The notes beneath the pieces were generated by a model. That model was not told where the DNA came from and did no database searches. It saw only the letters and a list, made by a program, of their open reading frames with translations. From Streptomyces sp. CC53 (GTDB taxonomy: Bacteria > Actinomycetota > Actinomycetes > Streptomycetales > Streptomycetaceae), in contig NZ_MKXB01000162.1 of assembly GCF_001865245.1 (NCBI RefSeq), positions 1-52,437 on the forward strand: a stretch of 52,437 nucleotides of DNA, read 5' to 3'. Numbering within the stretch: position 1 is the stretch's first letter; every line of letters starts with the position of its first letter. Below, in pieces: positions 27,131-34,808 of the stretch. A program made the position numbers and the translations under genes.

Positions 27131-27159
27131 CCGACGATCGAGGGCGACGGAGTACGGCA

Positions 27160-27177
27160 GTGGCCGTGGCGGGCCAC
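27160..27177. terminator. Short GC hairpin between convergent genes
   Basis: GTGGCC (27160-27165) and GGCCAC (27172-27177) flank a 6-nt loop 30 bp after the stop of the hypothetical gene, in a 208-bp convergent gap. No T-tract follows, as is common for actinobacterial terminators; support is modest. Confidence 0.35.
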
Positions 27178-27338
27178 CGGGGCGCGGAAGGGTTCGGTGC
27201 GCCGGGGCAGTCGGGAGCCCAGGCCGACGGCTCCCATACAGGTGAATGACGAGCAGTCCGGTGCATGGCCGAGTGCGGCGCGCCTACCGTGCCAGGGTGA
27301 CGGCCTGGTCTTGTGGACGGCGACGGCAAGGCCGCCGG

Positions 27339-28202
27339 TCACCGGTATTCCCAGACGTTGTTGGTGGAGGCCCGATCGAGGTCGAGCACCACGGCGAGGC
27401 CGTGGTGGTCGGATGCTCCTGGTGGGGAGTCGAGGAGCTGGTAGTCGGTGATCGCGTCGCGCAGCGGGGTCGACGCCCACAGCTGGTCGATGCGCTCCTC
27501 GGCGCAGGTGCGGCGGAGCAGCTTCTCGTCGCCGGTGCGCTCGTACAGCTCCCAGGCCGCGTCGACGAAGCCGCTGTACGACAGCGTCTCGGCAACCCGC
27601 CGTTCGGGCACGACGTGACTGTCGGACTCGGACGGAAGCCTCGTGCGGGCGGCGCGGTTGTACGGGCGCATCTCGGCGTAGTCCGGCGCAGGGTGCCGGG
27701 GGTCAGCTGGGGGGTAGTTGATGTCGCCGGCGACGATGCCGTACGGCCCGTACCGCAGGGCCCGGGTCGCCAGCAGCTTGGCCTCGTGTCGGGCGCGGTC
27801 CGGGACGAACGGGTCCAGGTGGGCGCTGATGACCGTAAGCGGGGCGGGGAGGCCGACGTCGAAGACGGCGGCGCCGAACCCGTGCAGTGTCTGGTCGGCG
27901 AAGTCGGTGTTCCAGCGGGTCCAGCGGCCGAGTGTCTCGCGACGGTAGAACAGCGCTGGCACGATTCCCGAGCTGGACGGCGGGAGCGGCAACGGTTCCA
28001 TGTCCAGGTCATGTGCGGCCCGGGCGACCTGCCGGTGCCCGAACTCCTGCCAGCCCATGGCCTCCTGGATGCACACCAGGTCTGGATGCCCTGCGCTCAG
28101 GATCCGCTCGGCGAGGGCAGGCCACCGATCCTCCGGATCACCGTTGCCGTCGCGTAGTCCGCCGAGTCCGATGTTCTGGACCACGATCCGCAGTTGCATC
28201 AT
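27339..28202 (-). CDS. Endonuclease/exonuclease/phosphatase (EEP) family protein
   Basis: 287 residues from ATG 28202 (a second ATG follows immediately). EEP fold: RIVVQNIGLGG with the first Asn, metal-binding Glu in LVCIQEAMG (~45), HLDPFVPD (~140), AGDINYPP (Asp/Asn, ~170) and the terminal SDHHGLAVVLDL. The family includes DNase I-like nucleases, phosphodiesterases and inositol phosphatases; the loops here do not allow a choice. No signal peptide, so cytoplasmic. Similar stand-alone EEP proteins are common in streptomycete accessory DNA. Confidence 0.8.
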   Translation of the reverse strand: MMQLRIVVQNIGLGGLRDGNGDPEDRWPALAERILSAGHPDLVCIQEAMGWQEFGHRQVARAAHDLDMEPLPLPPSSSGIVPALFYRRETLGRWTRWNTDFADQTLHGFGAAVFDVGLPAPLTVISAHLDPFVPDRARHEAKLLATRALRYGPYGIVAGDINYPPADPRHPAPDYAEMRPYNRAARTRLPSESDSHVVPERRVAETLSYSGFVDAAWELYERTGDEKLLRRTCAEERIDQLWASTPLRDAITDYQLLDSPPGASDHHGLAVVLDLDRASTNNVWEYR

Positions 28203-28470
28203 GCCCCCGATCGCAGATGGCCTCCAACGGGCCGTCGGGCGACCATATCGCTCGTCGATCGGCACGGGGCGACTCCCAGTGAAGAACCCTGTCCGATCTC
28301 GGCCGATTCAAATCCAGCTGCCGTTCGGGCGACGTGAGGGCTGCCGAGGCCGCGCGCGCAGGAGACGGATGCCTCGTCAGAACTGGAGGCGATCCTCGTA
28401 GACGGGAGCGAGAACACGCCGCAGACCCTCCAGAAAGGCGCAGCCCCACCGGTAGTCGGAGCCTTGGGAG
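28203..28470. other. Gene-poor stretch beside a gene remnant
   Basis: No convincing gene on either strand. It contains the promoter side of the EEP gene at its left end. On the minus strand a short frame ending at 28377 (last residues LRRVLAPVYEDRLQF) looks protein-like but has no identifiable start or homologue that I recognise. The stretch appears to be degraded DNA left of the RNA-ligase remnant. Confidence 0.4.
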
Positions 28471-28734
28471 ATGACGTGGGCGGCACAGCACGCGGTGGTG
28501 GGCGACCGGTGGCCGCTCATTCCGGCGATGTCGTACCCCCACCTTTCACACGCGTACGCCGGTGCCGACGGACACCTCGCCGATCGCGGAGCGCTGAAGG
28601 TGCTCCTGTCCGACCTGCCAGGAACACCGGTCACGGTGCCGGTCACCACCCTCACACTCGTCGCCGAGTGGCATGATTGCCGAGAGATCACCTGGGATGT
28701 ACTCGCCGAAGTGCGCCTGGGTGGCAGCCCCTAA
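28471..28734 (+). pseudogene. C-terminal remnant of a 2'-5' RNA ligase-like (2H phosphoesterase) gene
   Basis: The 87 codons match the second half of streptomycete LigT-like proteins: AVVGDRWPLIPA, then the second histidine motif YPHLSHAYAG, ADRGALKVLLSD and ITWDVLAEVRLG at the usual C-terminus. The first half with the other HxS/T motif is missing, and the frame is closed by a stop shortly upstream (28435-28437), so no full-length protein can be made. A deletion or rearrangement at the left side of this segment removed the 5' half. Confidence 0.55.
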
Positions 28735-28845
28735 CGAGCGAGCGGCCCGCGCGACTGCAGTGGCATCGCCTGCCCCGACCCGTACGTCAGCCCCCGACCG
28801 GCTGGTGTCCTGCTTCGATGCGTGACGTTGGTGGTCCCGCGCCGA

Positions 28846-29175
28846 CTATTCGCCTCTTGGGAGCTTGGCGAGAATCGACGACTCCAGGTGCCGCATGGTG
28901 CGTCGGAAGGAAGCCTCAAGGTCAATGCCGTACAGCTCGGCCAGGACGAGCACCGACCACAGACAGTCGGCGAGCTCATGCTCCAACGCCGCAGGGCCTG
29001 CCCCCTTCCGGGCGCCTTCCTGCGCCATCACTAGTTTGGCGAGGTCGCCGACGTCGCCGACGAACCCGAGCATGAACTCCTCTCGCGTCCACACACGGTT
29101 CCGCTCGTGCTCGTTCAACTTGTCGTACAGGTGGTGAATACGCATGGCCTGGTTGCGCAGCTCGTCAAGGTTCAC
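28846..29175 (-). CDS. MazG-like nucleotide pyrophosphohydrolase
   Basis: 109 residues; GTG 29175 follows GAGGGG and overlaps the upstream stop as GTGA. All-alpha NTP-PPase fold: TREEFMLGFVGDVGDLAKLV carries the first acidic pair (DVGD where classical MazG has EVGE), and LEHELADCLWSVLVLAELYG the second (ExxD). Such enzymes hydrolyse (d)NTPs, often non-canonical ones, to the monophosphate. Coupled to the reductase gene, suggesting a joint, perhaps nucleotide-sugar-related role. Confidence 0.75.
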   Translation of the reverse strand: MNLDELRNQAMRIHHLYDKLNEHERNRVWTREEFMLGFVGDVGDLAKLVMAQEGARKGAGPAALEHELADCLWSVLVLAELYGIDLEASFRRTMRHLESSILAKLPRGE

Positions 29176-30143
29176 CGTGTCCCCTCGTGCCGAAGCCGTT
29201 CGGATGTTGAACCTGCGAGGTTCACCCCGTGTTCTCCTGGACCCGGATGCGGTTCTGTCGATGGCCGAAGAACCTGGGGACGGGCATCATCAGGGAGATC
29301 GTTCTCCTTCCTCTCCCCACTCTCCATCAGGAATTCCCTGGCACCACGGAGCCGGGTGCTCAGCCGACGCTGCGTGACACGGCTGTTGAGGCGAACGTCG
29401 AGGCCGCCAGGGAGGCGCGTGTCGGCCCGGCGGCCGGCGGGCAGTACGGAGGGGTCGATGCCATCGCGCCGGGCGATCAGCACGCCAAGCGCGTAGCGGC
29501 TGAGGGCGTCGGGGCCGGCCAGATGGAAGACCCCGGTCGCGTCGGACAGCGCAAGCTCCCACAGGGCGGCCGCCAGATCGGCGACATGCACGGGACAGCG
29601 GACGTCGTCCGTGAAGAGGGCTCCGTCCCGCTGGCCGGCGGCGAGTTCGTGCACCAGGCGTTCGTGGGCGGACCCGCTGTCGCCGATGATCAGCGAGGTG
29701 CGGATGATCGCCGCCTTCGGGCAGATGAGCCGGGCTGCTGTTTCGGCGGCGGCCTTCGCGGCCCCGTAGGGCGTAAGCGGGTCCGGGTGGCGGGACTCGT
29801 CGTACTGGACGCGGCCGATGCCCGAGAACACGGCGTCGCTCGAAACGTGCACCAGACCGATGCCGAGTTTCGCGGCGGCCATGGCGACGTGGATCGAGCC
29901 GTCTGCGGTGACCGCCCAGTCGGAATCGCCGCTGGTCACGTTGATCACCGGACGCGGTGCCACCGCGGTCAGTACCGCCTCGACGCGTACGGGATCGCGG
30001 ATGTCGAGCTGGTGCCAGGCAGCGGCTGCCGGGTCGCCGGGACGGGAGTGGAACGTCGCGGCCGTGTCCCAGCCCTTCGCCTGGGCCTGACGCAGCAGCT
30101 CCGTCCCCAAGAACCCACTGCCACCGATGATCAGCATCGTCAT
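29172..30143 (-). CDS. NAD(P)-dependent sugar-nucleotide reductase (RfbD/RmlD-like SDR)
   Basis: 323 residues from ATG 30143. Extended SDR Rossmann fold: LIIGGSGFLGTEL at residues ~4-16 binds NAD(P), VSSDAVFSGIG holds the active-site Ser region, and YGAAKAAAE gives the YxxxK pair. The order and the late segment VRCPVHVADLAAALWEL match dTDP-4-dehydrorhamnose reductases. The last ~50 residues are a polar tail without family similarity. Translationally coupled to the MazG-like gene. No other rhamnose genes are nearby, so the true substrate is uncertain. Confidence 0.75.
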   Translation of the reverse strand: MTMLIIGGSGFLGTELLRQAQAKGWDTAATFHSRPGDPAAAAWHQLDIRDPVRVEAVLTAVAPRPVINVTSGDSDWAVTADGSIHVAMAAAKLGIGLVHVSSDAVFSGIGRVQYDESRHPDPLTPYGAAKAAAETAARLICPKAAIIRTSLIIGDSGSAHERLVHELAAGQRDGALFTDDVRCPVHVADLAAALWELALSDATGVFHLAGPDALSRYALGVLIARRDGIDPSVLPAGRRADTRLPGGLDVRLNSRVTQRRLSTRLRGAREFLMESGERKENDLPDDARPQVLRPSTEPHPGPGEHGVNLAGSTSERLRHEGTR

Positions 30144-30292
30144 GCCATTACACGCTAGGGCACGCCGCCGCGGCCTGGGGGGTGAATCGAGAGCCCGGTG
30201 TGAGGCCGGGCTGGTTCGGCTCGAGTAACCCAGCAAGGGGCAGTGGGGGTGTTCGGGCGCAACGGTGCCCGGTCGTACGAGAGCTGAACTCG

Positions 30293-31114
30293 TCAGTTGT
30301 CGGGCCGCAAGGGTTCATCCTCTTTCGGGATCATTGCGACGTACCTTCTGTGTACCCTCTTCCAACGGCCATGTCGTTCACGTGGGGACTCGTTCAGGTG
30401 CTTTGCGGTGAGGAACGGTGCTTGCAGCCGCCATGGCCAACACCGCCATCTTCGTTCCCTGCGGCGACTCGCGGCGATGGGCCACCTCCACAGCCTCCAC
30501 TTCCACTCATGCTCCTCCCCTGTTCGAAGGTTCGTGCGGAACCCGTGTTCACGATTAAGAGTTAGCGGGTGCTCCCGTCGCCAGCGGACTTGAAGGTGGT
30601 AGGGCTCCGTGTCGTTATCGGGGCGCGGGACATTGAGGATGATTGGCGCCGAGTCCCTGGTCATGGTCGAGCGCTCTTCCCTGCTGTTGGTGCCTTCGAC
30701 CCATACCTTGACTTGCGACACCACAGCTGAGCCGAGCGCCCAGACGGTGATTGTTTGGCTCTTCTCGTTTGGCTGCGGGGCCCTTGAATGCCGGAGCCGC
30801 CTAATCCAGATAATCCGCGGACGCCCCACGGACTGCGGGGCCCTTGAATACCGGAGCCGCCTACTCCAGACGATCCGCGGACGATCCACCCACGCCCAGC
30901 AGGCAACAGCGATAGACGCGACCGCTGCTGCGAAAGCGAAGCTCAGCGTCGCCCATTCAAACCATCTCATCTGCTCTCCTGTGGCCGCTGGCGCGGCAGC
31001 GGCAGAGGAACTCGGCACGGCCGGGGTTCCCAAGCTGCTTGAGCATGCAGCGCAGGTGAGCGCAGCGAGGACGGTCGCGCCGATGCCGAAAGAGCGCACT
31101 TTGGCAGCACCCAT
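30293..31114 (-). CDS. Hypothetical membrane protein with duplicated segment
   Basis: 273 residues from ATG 31114, which starts a lipoprotein-like signal (IGATVLAALTCAACSSS). An internal ATG at 30970 has a far better ribosome site (AGGAG, 5 nt away) and begins MRWFEWATLSFAFAAAVASI, a membrane anchor; that shorter 225-residue form may be the real protein. After the helix a 20-residue unit (PRIVWSRRLRYSRAPQ and PRIIWIRRLRHSRAPQ) is repeated. The C-terminal part is rich in Arg and Trp (RERRWRCWPWRLQAP). No recognised family. Codon bias is weak, hinting at recent acquisition. Confidence 0.5.
   Translation of the reverse strand: MGAAKVRSFGIGATVLAALTCAACSSSLGTPAVPSSSAAAAPAATGEQMRWFEWATLSFAFAAAVASIAVACWAWVDRPRIVWSRRLRYSRAPQSVGRPRIIWIRRLRHSRAPQPNEKSQTITVWALGSAVVSQVKVWVEGTNSREERSTMTRDSAPIILNVPRPDNDTEPYHLQVRWRREHPLTLNREHGFRTNLRTGEEHEWKWRLWRWPIAASRRRERRWRCWPWRLQAPFLTAKHLNESPRERHGRWKRVHRRYVAMIPKEDEPLRPDN
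30773..30892. repeat. Tandem 60-bp direct repeat (two copies)
   Basis: Units 30773-30832 and 30833-30892 both begin CTGCGGGGCCCTTGAAT and share about 52 of 60 bases. The period keeps the reading frame of the hypothetical membrane protein and duplicates 20 residues. Confidence 0.85.
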
Positions 31115-31262
31115 GAGGCTATGGTGCGCCTAGCGGGCGGGCCGCGCATCGCCGTGCCGGTAGCCTGCACTCCGACGGCCGTGACCGTTCCGTGGGCCGG
31201 CCGCGCGCTCAGCCGAGGTCGGGGTCGGCGCGTTGCGGCTGGGGCTCGGTACGTTCTGATGC

Positions 31263-32102
31263 ATGACGTTGCCTTCGGTGGATCTGCGCAAGGAGCCCGT
31301 GGAAGCCGCACTGGACCGTGTGGCGCGGTCGCTGGGCGTGCGCCTGGACCACGAGAGTGTGGTGCGTAAGCGCCGCTCCGTGGGGGCGCGTACGGACCGA
31401 GGTACGTGGGTGCGGATCGAGCGGCGGGGGCTCGATCGGGTCGGGGTCCAGGGCGGGGACGGCACCGCGTCTGCGGAGGCTCTACGCGGGATCGCCAAGC
31501 CGGCCTGGCTCGCCGGCGTTGCGTGGCGGGACGAGGCGGAGCCGGTGATGTGGCGAGCGGACGAGACGGGACTGCTGCCGGGTACCCCCGTGGGCAGCGC
31601 CATGGTGGCGGAGGACCCGAAGCTGTCCGAGGAGTGGTGGGCTTCGCTGAATGCTTCGCTGGACGCCCTTGCCGCGCAACACACGAACCGGATCGCGACA
31701 TCGGACACCGAGACCCTCACGCAGGAACTGGTCATGGGCACGATCCGCGGTGTCTTTCCCGGTGTCCATGCGACTGCCGCCGACTGGCGTCCGGCCCATG
31801 CCGATCTCAACTGGGCGAATGTGACAGCGCCGGTGTTCTGCGTGTTCGACTGGGAGGACTGGGGCATGGCCCCGCGCGGCCTGGATGCGGCAATCCTGTG
31901 GGGGGCCTCCCTCGCCGTCCCGGCTCTGGCCGACCGGGTCCGCACCGAGCGGCGTGACGATCTGGAGAGCCGGGACGGCAAGCTGATGACGTTGTTCGTC
32001 GCCGCGAAGATCCTCGGCCCCTACACCGATCCCGGGGACCCGCGTCGGGTCCTCGCACGGAGACTGGCGGAGCAGGTCCTACAGCAGCTCCAGCCGGGCT
32101 GA
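31263..32102 (+). CDS. APH-like phosphotransferase (protein-kinase-like fold)
   Basis: 279 residues. ATG 31263 lies 8 nt after TACGTT, a leaderless -10. The kinase-like C-lobe is seen in PAHADLNWANV (catalytic HxDxxxxN, ~180) and CVFDWEDWGMAPRGLD (metal-binding Asp, ~197). The N-lobe is divergent (GVRLDHESVVRKRRSV). Aminoglycoside phosphotransferase-family enzymes in streptomycetes phosphorylate antibiotics, sugars or choline-like small molecules; a resistance role cannot be claimed from sequence alone. It converges on the PIWI-RE gene with only 60 bp between. Confidence 0.72.
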   Translation: MTLPSVDLRKEPVEAALDRVARSLGVRLDHESVVRKRRSVGARTDRGTWVRIERRGLDRVGVQGGDGTASAEALRGIAKPAWLAGVAWRDEAEPVMWRADETGLLPGTPVGSAMVAEDPKLSEEWWASLNASLDALAAQHTNRIATSDTETLTQELVMGTIRGVFPGVHATAADWRPAHADLNWANVTAPVFCVFDWEDWGMAPRGLDAAILWGASLAVPALADRVRTERRDDLESRDGKLMTLFVAAKILGPYTDPGDPRRVLARRLAEQVLQQLQPG

Positions 32103-32118
32103 CACCCTCTCAGCCCGG
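32094..32118. terminator. Hairpin between the APH-like gene and the PIWI-RE gene
   Basis: CCGGGCTG (32094-32101) and CAGCCCGG (32111-32118) form a perfect 8-bp stem with a 9-nt loop, overlapping the stop codon of the APH-like gene. It can terminate both converging transcripts. Confidence 0.5.
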
Positions 32119-32162
32119 TCGCGTGGGAGCTGCCCCAGGCGCCGTCATGTGCTCCACGCTGA

Positions 32163-34808
32163 CTACAGGATGTACTCCTCCATCAGTTCGGCGAGGTGGG
32201 CGATGGCCGGCCAGGTGGTGGCGATCGTCGTGTGGGCGTGAAGACGTCGCTGGGCGTGGACGTACATGGCCCAGTCAGCGGGGTTGTCTCCTTCTTGGAG
32301 GAACGCGGGCACGATCTCCAGTGAAGTCGGGTTGGAGCAGGTCTTGGTCCGGTTGCCCGGTTCCGCCGGGTCGAGCTTGGTGACGCCGAGCGAGACCTGG
32401 TTCTGGGCCGAGCGGGGGTTGATGCCCCAGAACGCACGCTCCCCGACCTGGACGACCCCGGAAAACCGCCCGTACTTCGTCACGGGAATCAGCTCTTCTG
32501 TTTCTTCGCCGGCCCTGACCATCTCCTCGGTGACTCCGAAGGACCGGGGGACCGCATCGCGGTCGCTGCGTTCCCGGAGCCGGATGATGCGCAGGCCGGG
32601 CTGGTCGCCGGGCTTTCGGATCGCCGGAGTCACAGCGGGGTCGGTGATGTCGACACCCGGCAGGACTAGCTGGTCGAAGGCGATCCGGCTGTCCTGGAGC
32701 CATGGCCAGATCTCCCGATCGCTCATTCGCGCGCGGCGTACGAGCAGGAGTCGGTCGGCGGTGGAGTCGAGGGCCAGGGTGCCGGTGATGAACTCGGCGA
32801 GGGCCGCGCGTGAGGTGCGGGTGGCTACGCGCCCGCGGCCGGCGGTCAGCGCCTCGGGAAGTGCTGTCAGCGGCATGGGGTGCTCGGTCGGGCTGCCGGG
32901 TGTGGGCATGAGCTGTGCGGTGGGTTCTTCGTGTGTGTGCTGCCGGATGAGGATGGGAACGATCATCCGGTCGCCCGCGGGGGCGAGCCAGACCGTGATC
33001 AGTTCGAAGGGGCCGTCGATGCCCTTGGGTACGGCGATCTTCGGTAGGTGGCCGGCCTGGCGGAGAGCGTCGTTGAGGGCGGCGGCGGCGCGTTCGATGT
33101 CGGTCGTGGCGAAGTCGGTGTCGGCGAAGCGCTTGGCGAGGGCGGCTTTGCTGGGATTGGGGTTGGCCGGGGTGATCGGGCGAAGGCACTGGACGTTCCG
33201 GCGGAGAGCCGGGAGGGTCTTCTTGAAGAGCTTCTTGGGATCGCCTTGGCGCGTGCGCGAAAAGTAGGCGGCTCCTTCCATCTCCACGATGCAGGCGATG
33301 GGTTCGGCGAGGCGGGGGAAGGCTTCGGCGATCCTTGCGGCGCGCTCGGTCTCACTCCTTTCGTACTCGGCGCGTCGCGCGGCCTTGTCGGGGTTGGTGG
33401 AGCGGGGCAGGCCGGCGGTCAGGTCCCAGGGGTCGCAGCGGTGGAGCGTGACGTTGATCGGCCCGGTGAAGCCGGCGGAAGTCGCTGTGGATCGGCCGGG
33501 GGTCAGGCCGAGCTTTGCGGCGGCAGCGACCTGCAGGCCCTGCCAGGTCCGGTCGGAGGACGCCCATACCTCGATCTCGTAGGTGGGGGCGTCGGGCAGC
33601 TCCAGCGGCAGGAGCGCCTTGGCGCGGGTCCGGGCCTTGGGCGTGGGCGCGAGGGGAGCCAGTCCCTTCTCCTCCAGCTGGTGGGCGACCTGGGTGAGGA
33701 CCTCCATGTGGTCGCGGGGCTGGTAGCCGTGGCCGACCGGGTGGTCGTGGACCGAGCGCGCCGGCGGGGCGCCGTCTTTGTCGGGGTAGCGGTAGGTCAT
33801 GCCGGTGCTGTGGACGAGGTGGGCGGCGAAGGGCTGGGCTGCCGCGTCGCCGGGGGCTGCGCGCAGTTGGTCGAGGTTGGGTGGCTGGTGGTGGGTGAGG
33901 CGAGCGAGGATCTCGGCGACGCCCGGCTCCCAGGCCCAGGTGCTGCTCTCCCCGCGCCGCTGGATGGTGACTCCGCTCTGCAGGAGCATGGGCCGCTCGC
34001 GGCGGTGGACGAATCCTTCCTTGGCGGACAGGAGGACGCTGGCGGTCGGGTCGCTGAATCCGCGGCGGGGGATGTACTCGACTGGGCGCGTCGCGAGGCG
34101 GGTCATGTTCAGGTCTACGTGGAGGTGGACTTCGGGGACGCCGGGCACGGTCTCGAGGTGGAAGGTCAGGACGTCCACGCTGGCTCCGGCCGAGCCGTCT
34201 GTGTCGGTGAGGGTTTCGGGTGAGCCGAGGTGCAGGGTACGGCGGCCGTCTGCTCGGGTGGGGCCGAGTCGCAGGTCGCGGTGGTGTCCCAGGAGTTGGA
34301 GCCGGCTGCTGGTGAGGTGCTCGGCGACGAGGCTGGGCAGGAGGTTGAAGACGTGGCTCGGGGGGTTGGCGGTGCCGTTGGCATGAAGGTCGTGGCGGGC
34401 GAGGTCGAGTTCCTCGGGGATCCACTCCAGTTGGCCGGCGCCTTCGAGTTGGCTGTACCAGTCGGTGTCGGGCATGTGGGGTGCCACGCGGGCCGAGGCC
34501 CATGCCGACAGGGCGATCAGCAGGAGGTCCGGGTCGACCTCGGTCCGGGCCCGGAGCCATGCGGGATCGCGGGGGTTGGTCTGTACGGAGGTGATGTCGG
34601 GGTCGATAAGGGTGAGCAGGTCCCTCAGCGAGCGGGTGGGCAGGTAGTCGGGTCCGCCGCGGGGGCGACGGCCGGGCCGGGTATCCCACGCCTTTTCCAG
34701 GAGAGCGAGCATTCCCGGCGGGCAGGTCGTGCGGTAGCCGGTGACGGGCCAGGTGGCTTCCGGCGCGAAGGTGAGGACGGTGGCTTGGGTGCTGTGGTAG
34801 GCGGGCAT
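32163..34808 (-). CDS. pPIWI_RE protein (Argonaute-related, PIWI-RE family)
   Basis: 881 residues. ATG 34808 overlaps the helicase stop (TGATG). The N-terminal ~350 residues are the DUF3962-type module of the family (YRTTCPPGMLALLEKAW, PTRSLRDLLTLIDPDI); ~500-600 form a MID-like segment (KLFKKTLPALRRNVQCLRP); ~600-881 are the RNase H-like PIWI module, with RRARMSDREIWPWLQD (~690), the conserved-Arg region, and NPTSLEIVPAF (~830), whose Glu is the E of the RE pair. There is no PAZ domain. Burroughs, Iyer and Aravind (2013) defined this family and predicted that it acts with a DinG-like helicase and a restriction-fold nuclease as a guide-dependent system against invading DNA. Both partners are encoded directly upstream. 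Confidence 0.87.
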   Translation of the reverse strand: MPAYHSTQATVLTFAPEATWPVTGYRTTCPPGMLALLEKAWDTRPGRRPRGGPDYLPTRSLRDLLTLIDPDITSVQTNPRDPAWLRARTEVDPDLLLIALSAWASARVAPHMPDTDWYSQLEGAGQLEWIPEELDLARHDLHANGTANPPSHVFNLLPSLVAEHLTSSRLQLLGHHRDLRLGPTRADGRRTLHLGSPETLTDTDGSAGASVDVLTFHLETVPGVPEVHLHVDLNMTRLATRPVEYIPRRGFSDPTASVLLSAKEGFVHRRERPMLLQSGVTIQRRGESSTWAWEPGVAEILARLTHHQPPNLDQLRAAPGDAAAQPFAAHLVHSTGMTYRYPDKDGAPPARSVHDHPVGHGYQPRDHMEVLTQVAHQLEEKGLAPLAPTPKARTRAKALLPLELPDAPTYEIEVWASSDRTWQGLQVAAAAKLGLTPGRSTATSAGFTGPINVTLHRCDPWDLTAGLPRSTNPDKAARRAEYERSETERAARIAEAFPRLAEPIACIVEMEGAAYFSRTRQGDPKKLFKKTLPALRRNVQCLRPITPANPNPSKAALAKRFADTDFATTDIERAAAALNDALRQAGHLPKIAVPKGIDGPFELITVWLAPAGDRMIVPILIRQHTHEEPTAQLMPTPGSPTEHPMPLTALPEALTAGRGRVATRTSRAALAEFITGTLALDSTADRLLLVRRARMSDREIWPWLQDSRIAFDQLVLPGVDITDPAVTPAIRKPGDQPGLRIIRLRERSDRDAVPRSFGVTEEMVRAGEETEELIPVTKYGRFSGVVQVGERAFWGINPRSAQNQVSLGVTKLDPAEPGNRTKTCSNPTSLEIVPAFLQEGDNPADWAMYVHAQRRLHAHTTIATTWPAIAHLAELMEEYIL

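Noticed and set aside
28300..28330. TTCAAATC motif resembling a tRNA T-loop (possible attachment site)
   Set aside because: The flanking bases do not pair into a T-stem and no acceptor or anticodon arm can be drawn on either strand.
28377..28691. Minus-strand frame ending LRRVLAPVYEDRLQF as a separate gene
   Set aside because: The end looks protein-like but most of the frame overlaps the RNA-ligase remnant antisense, and no start or family could be identified.
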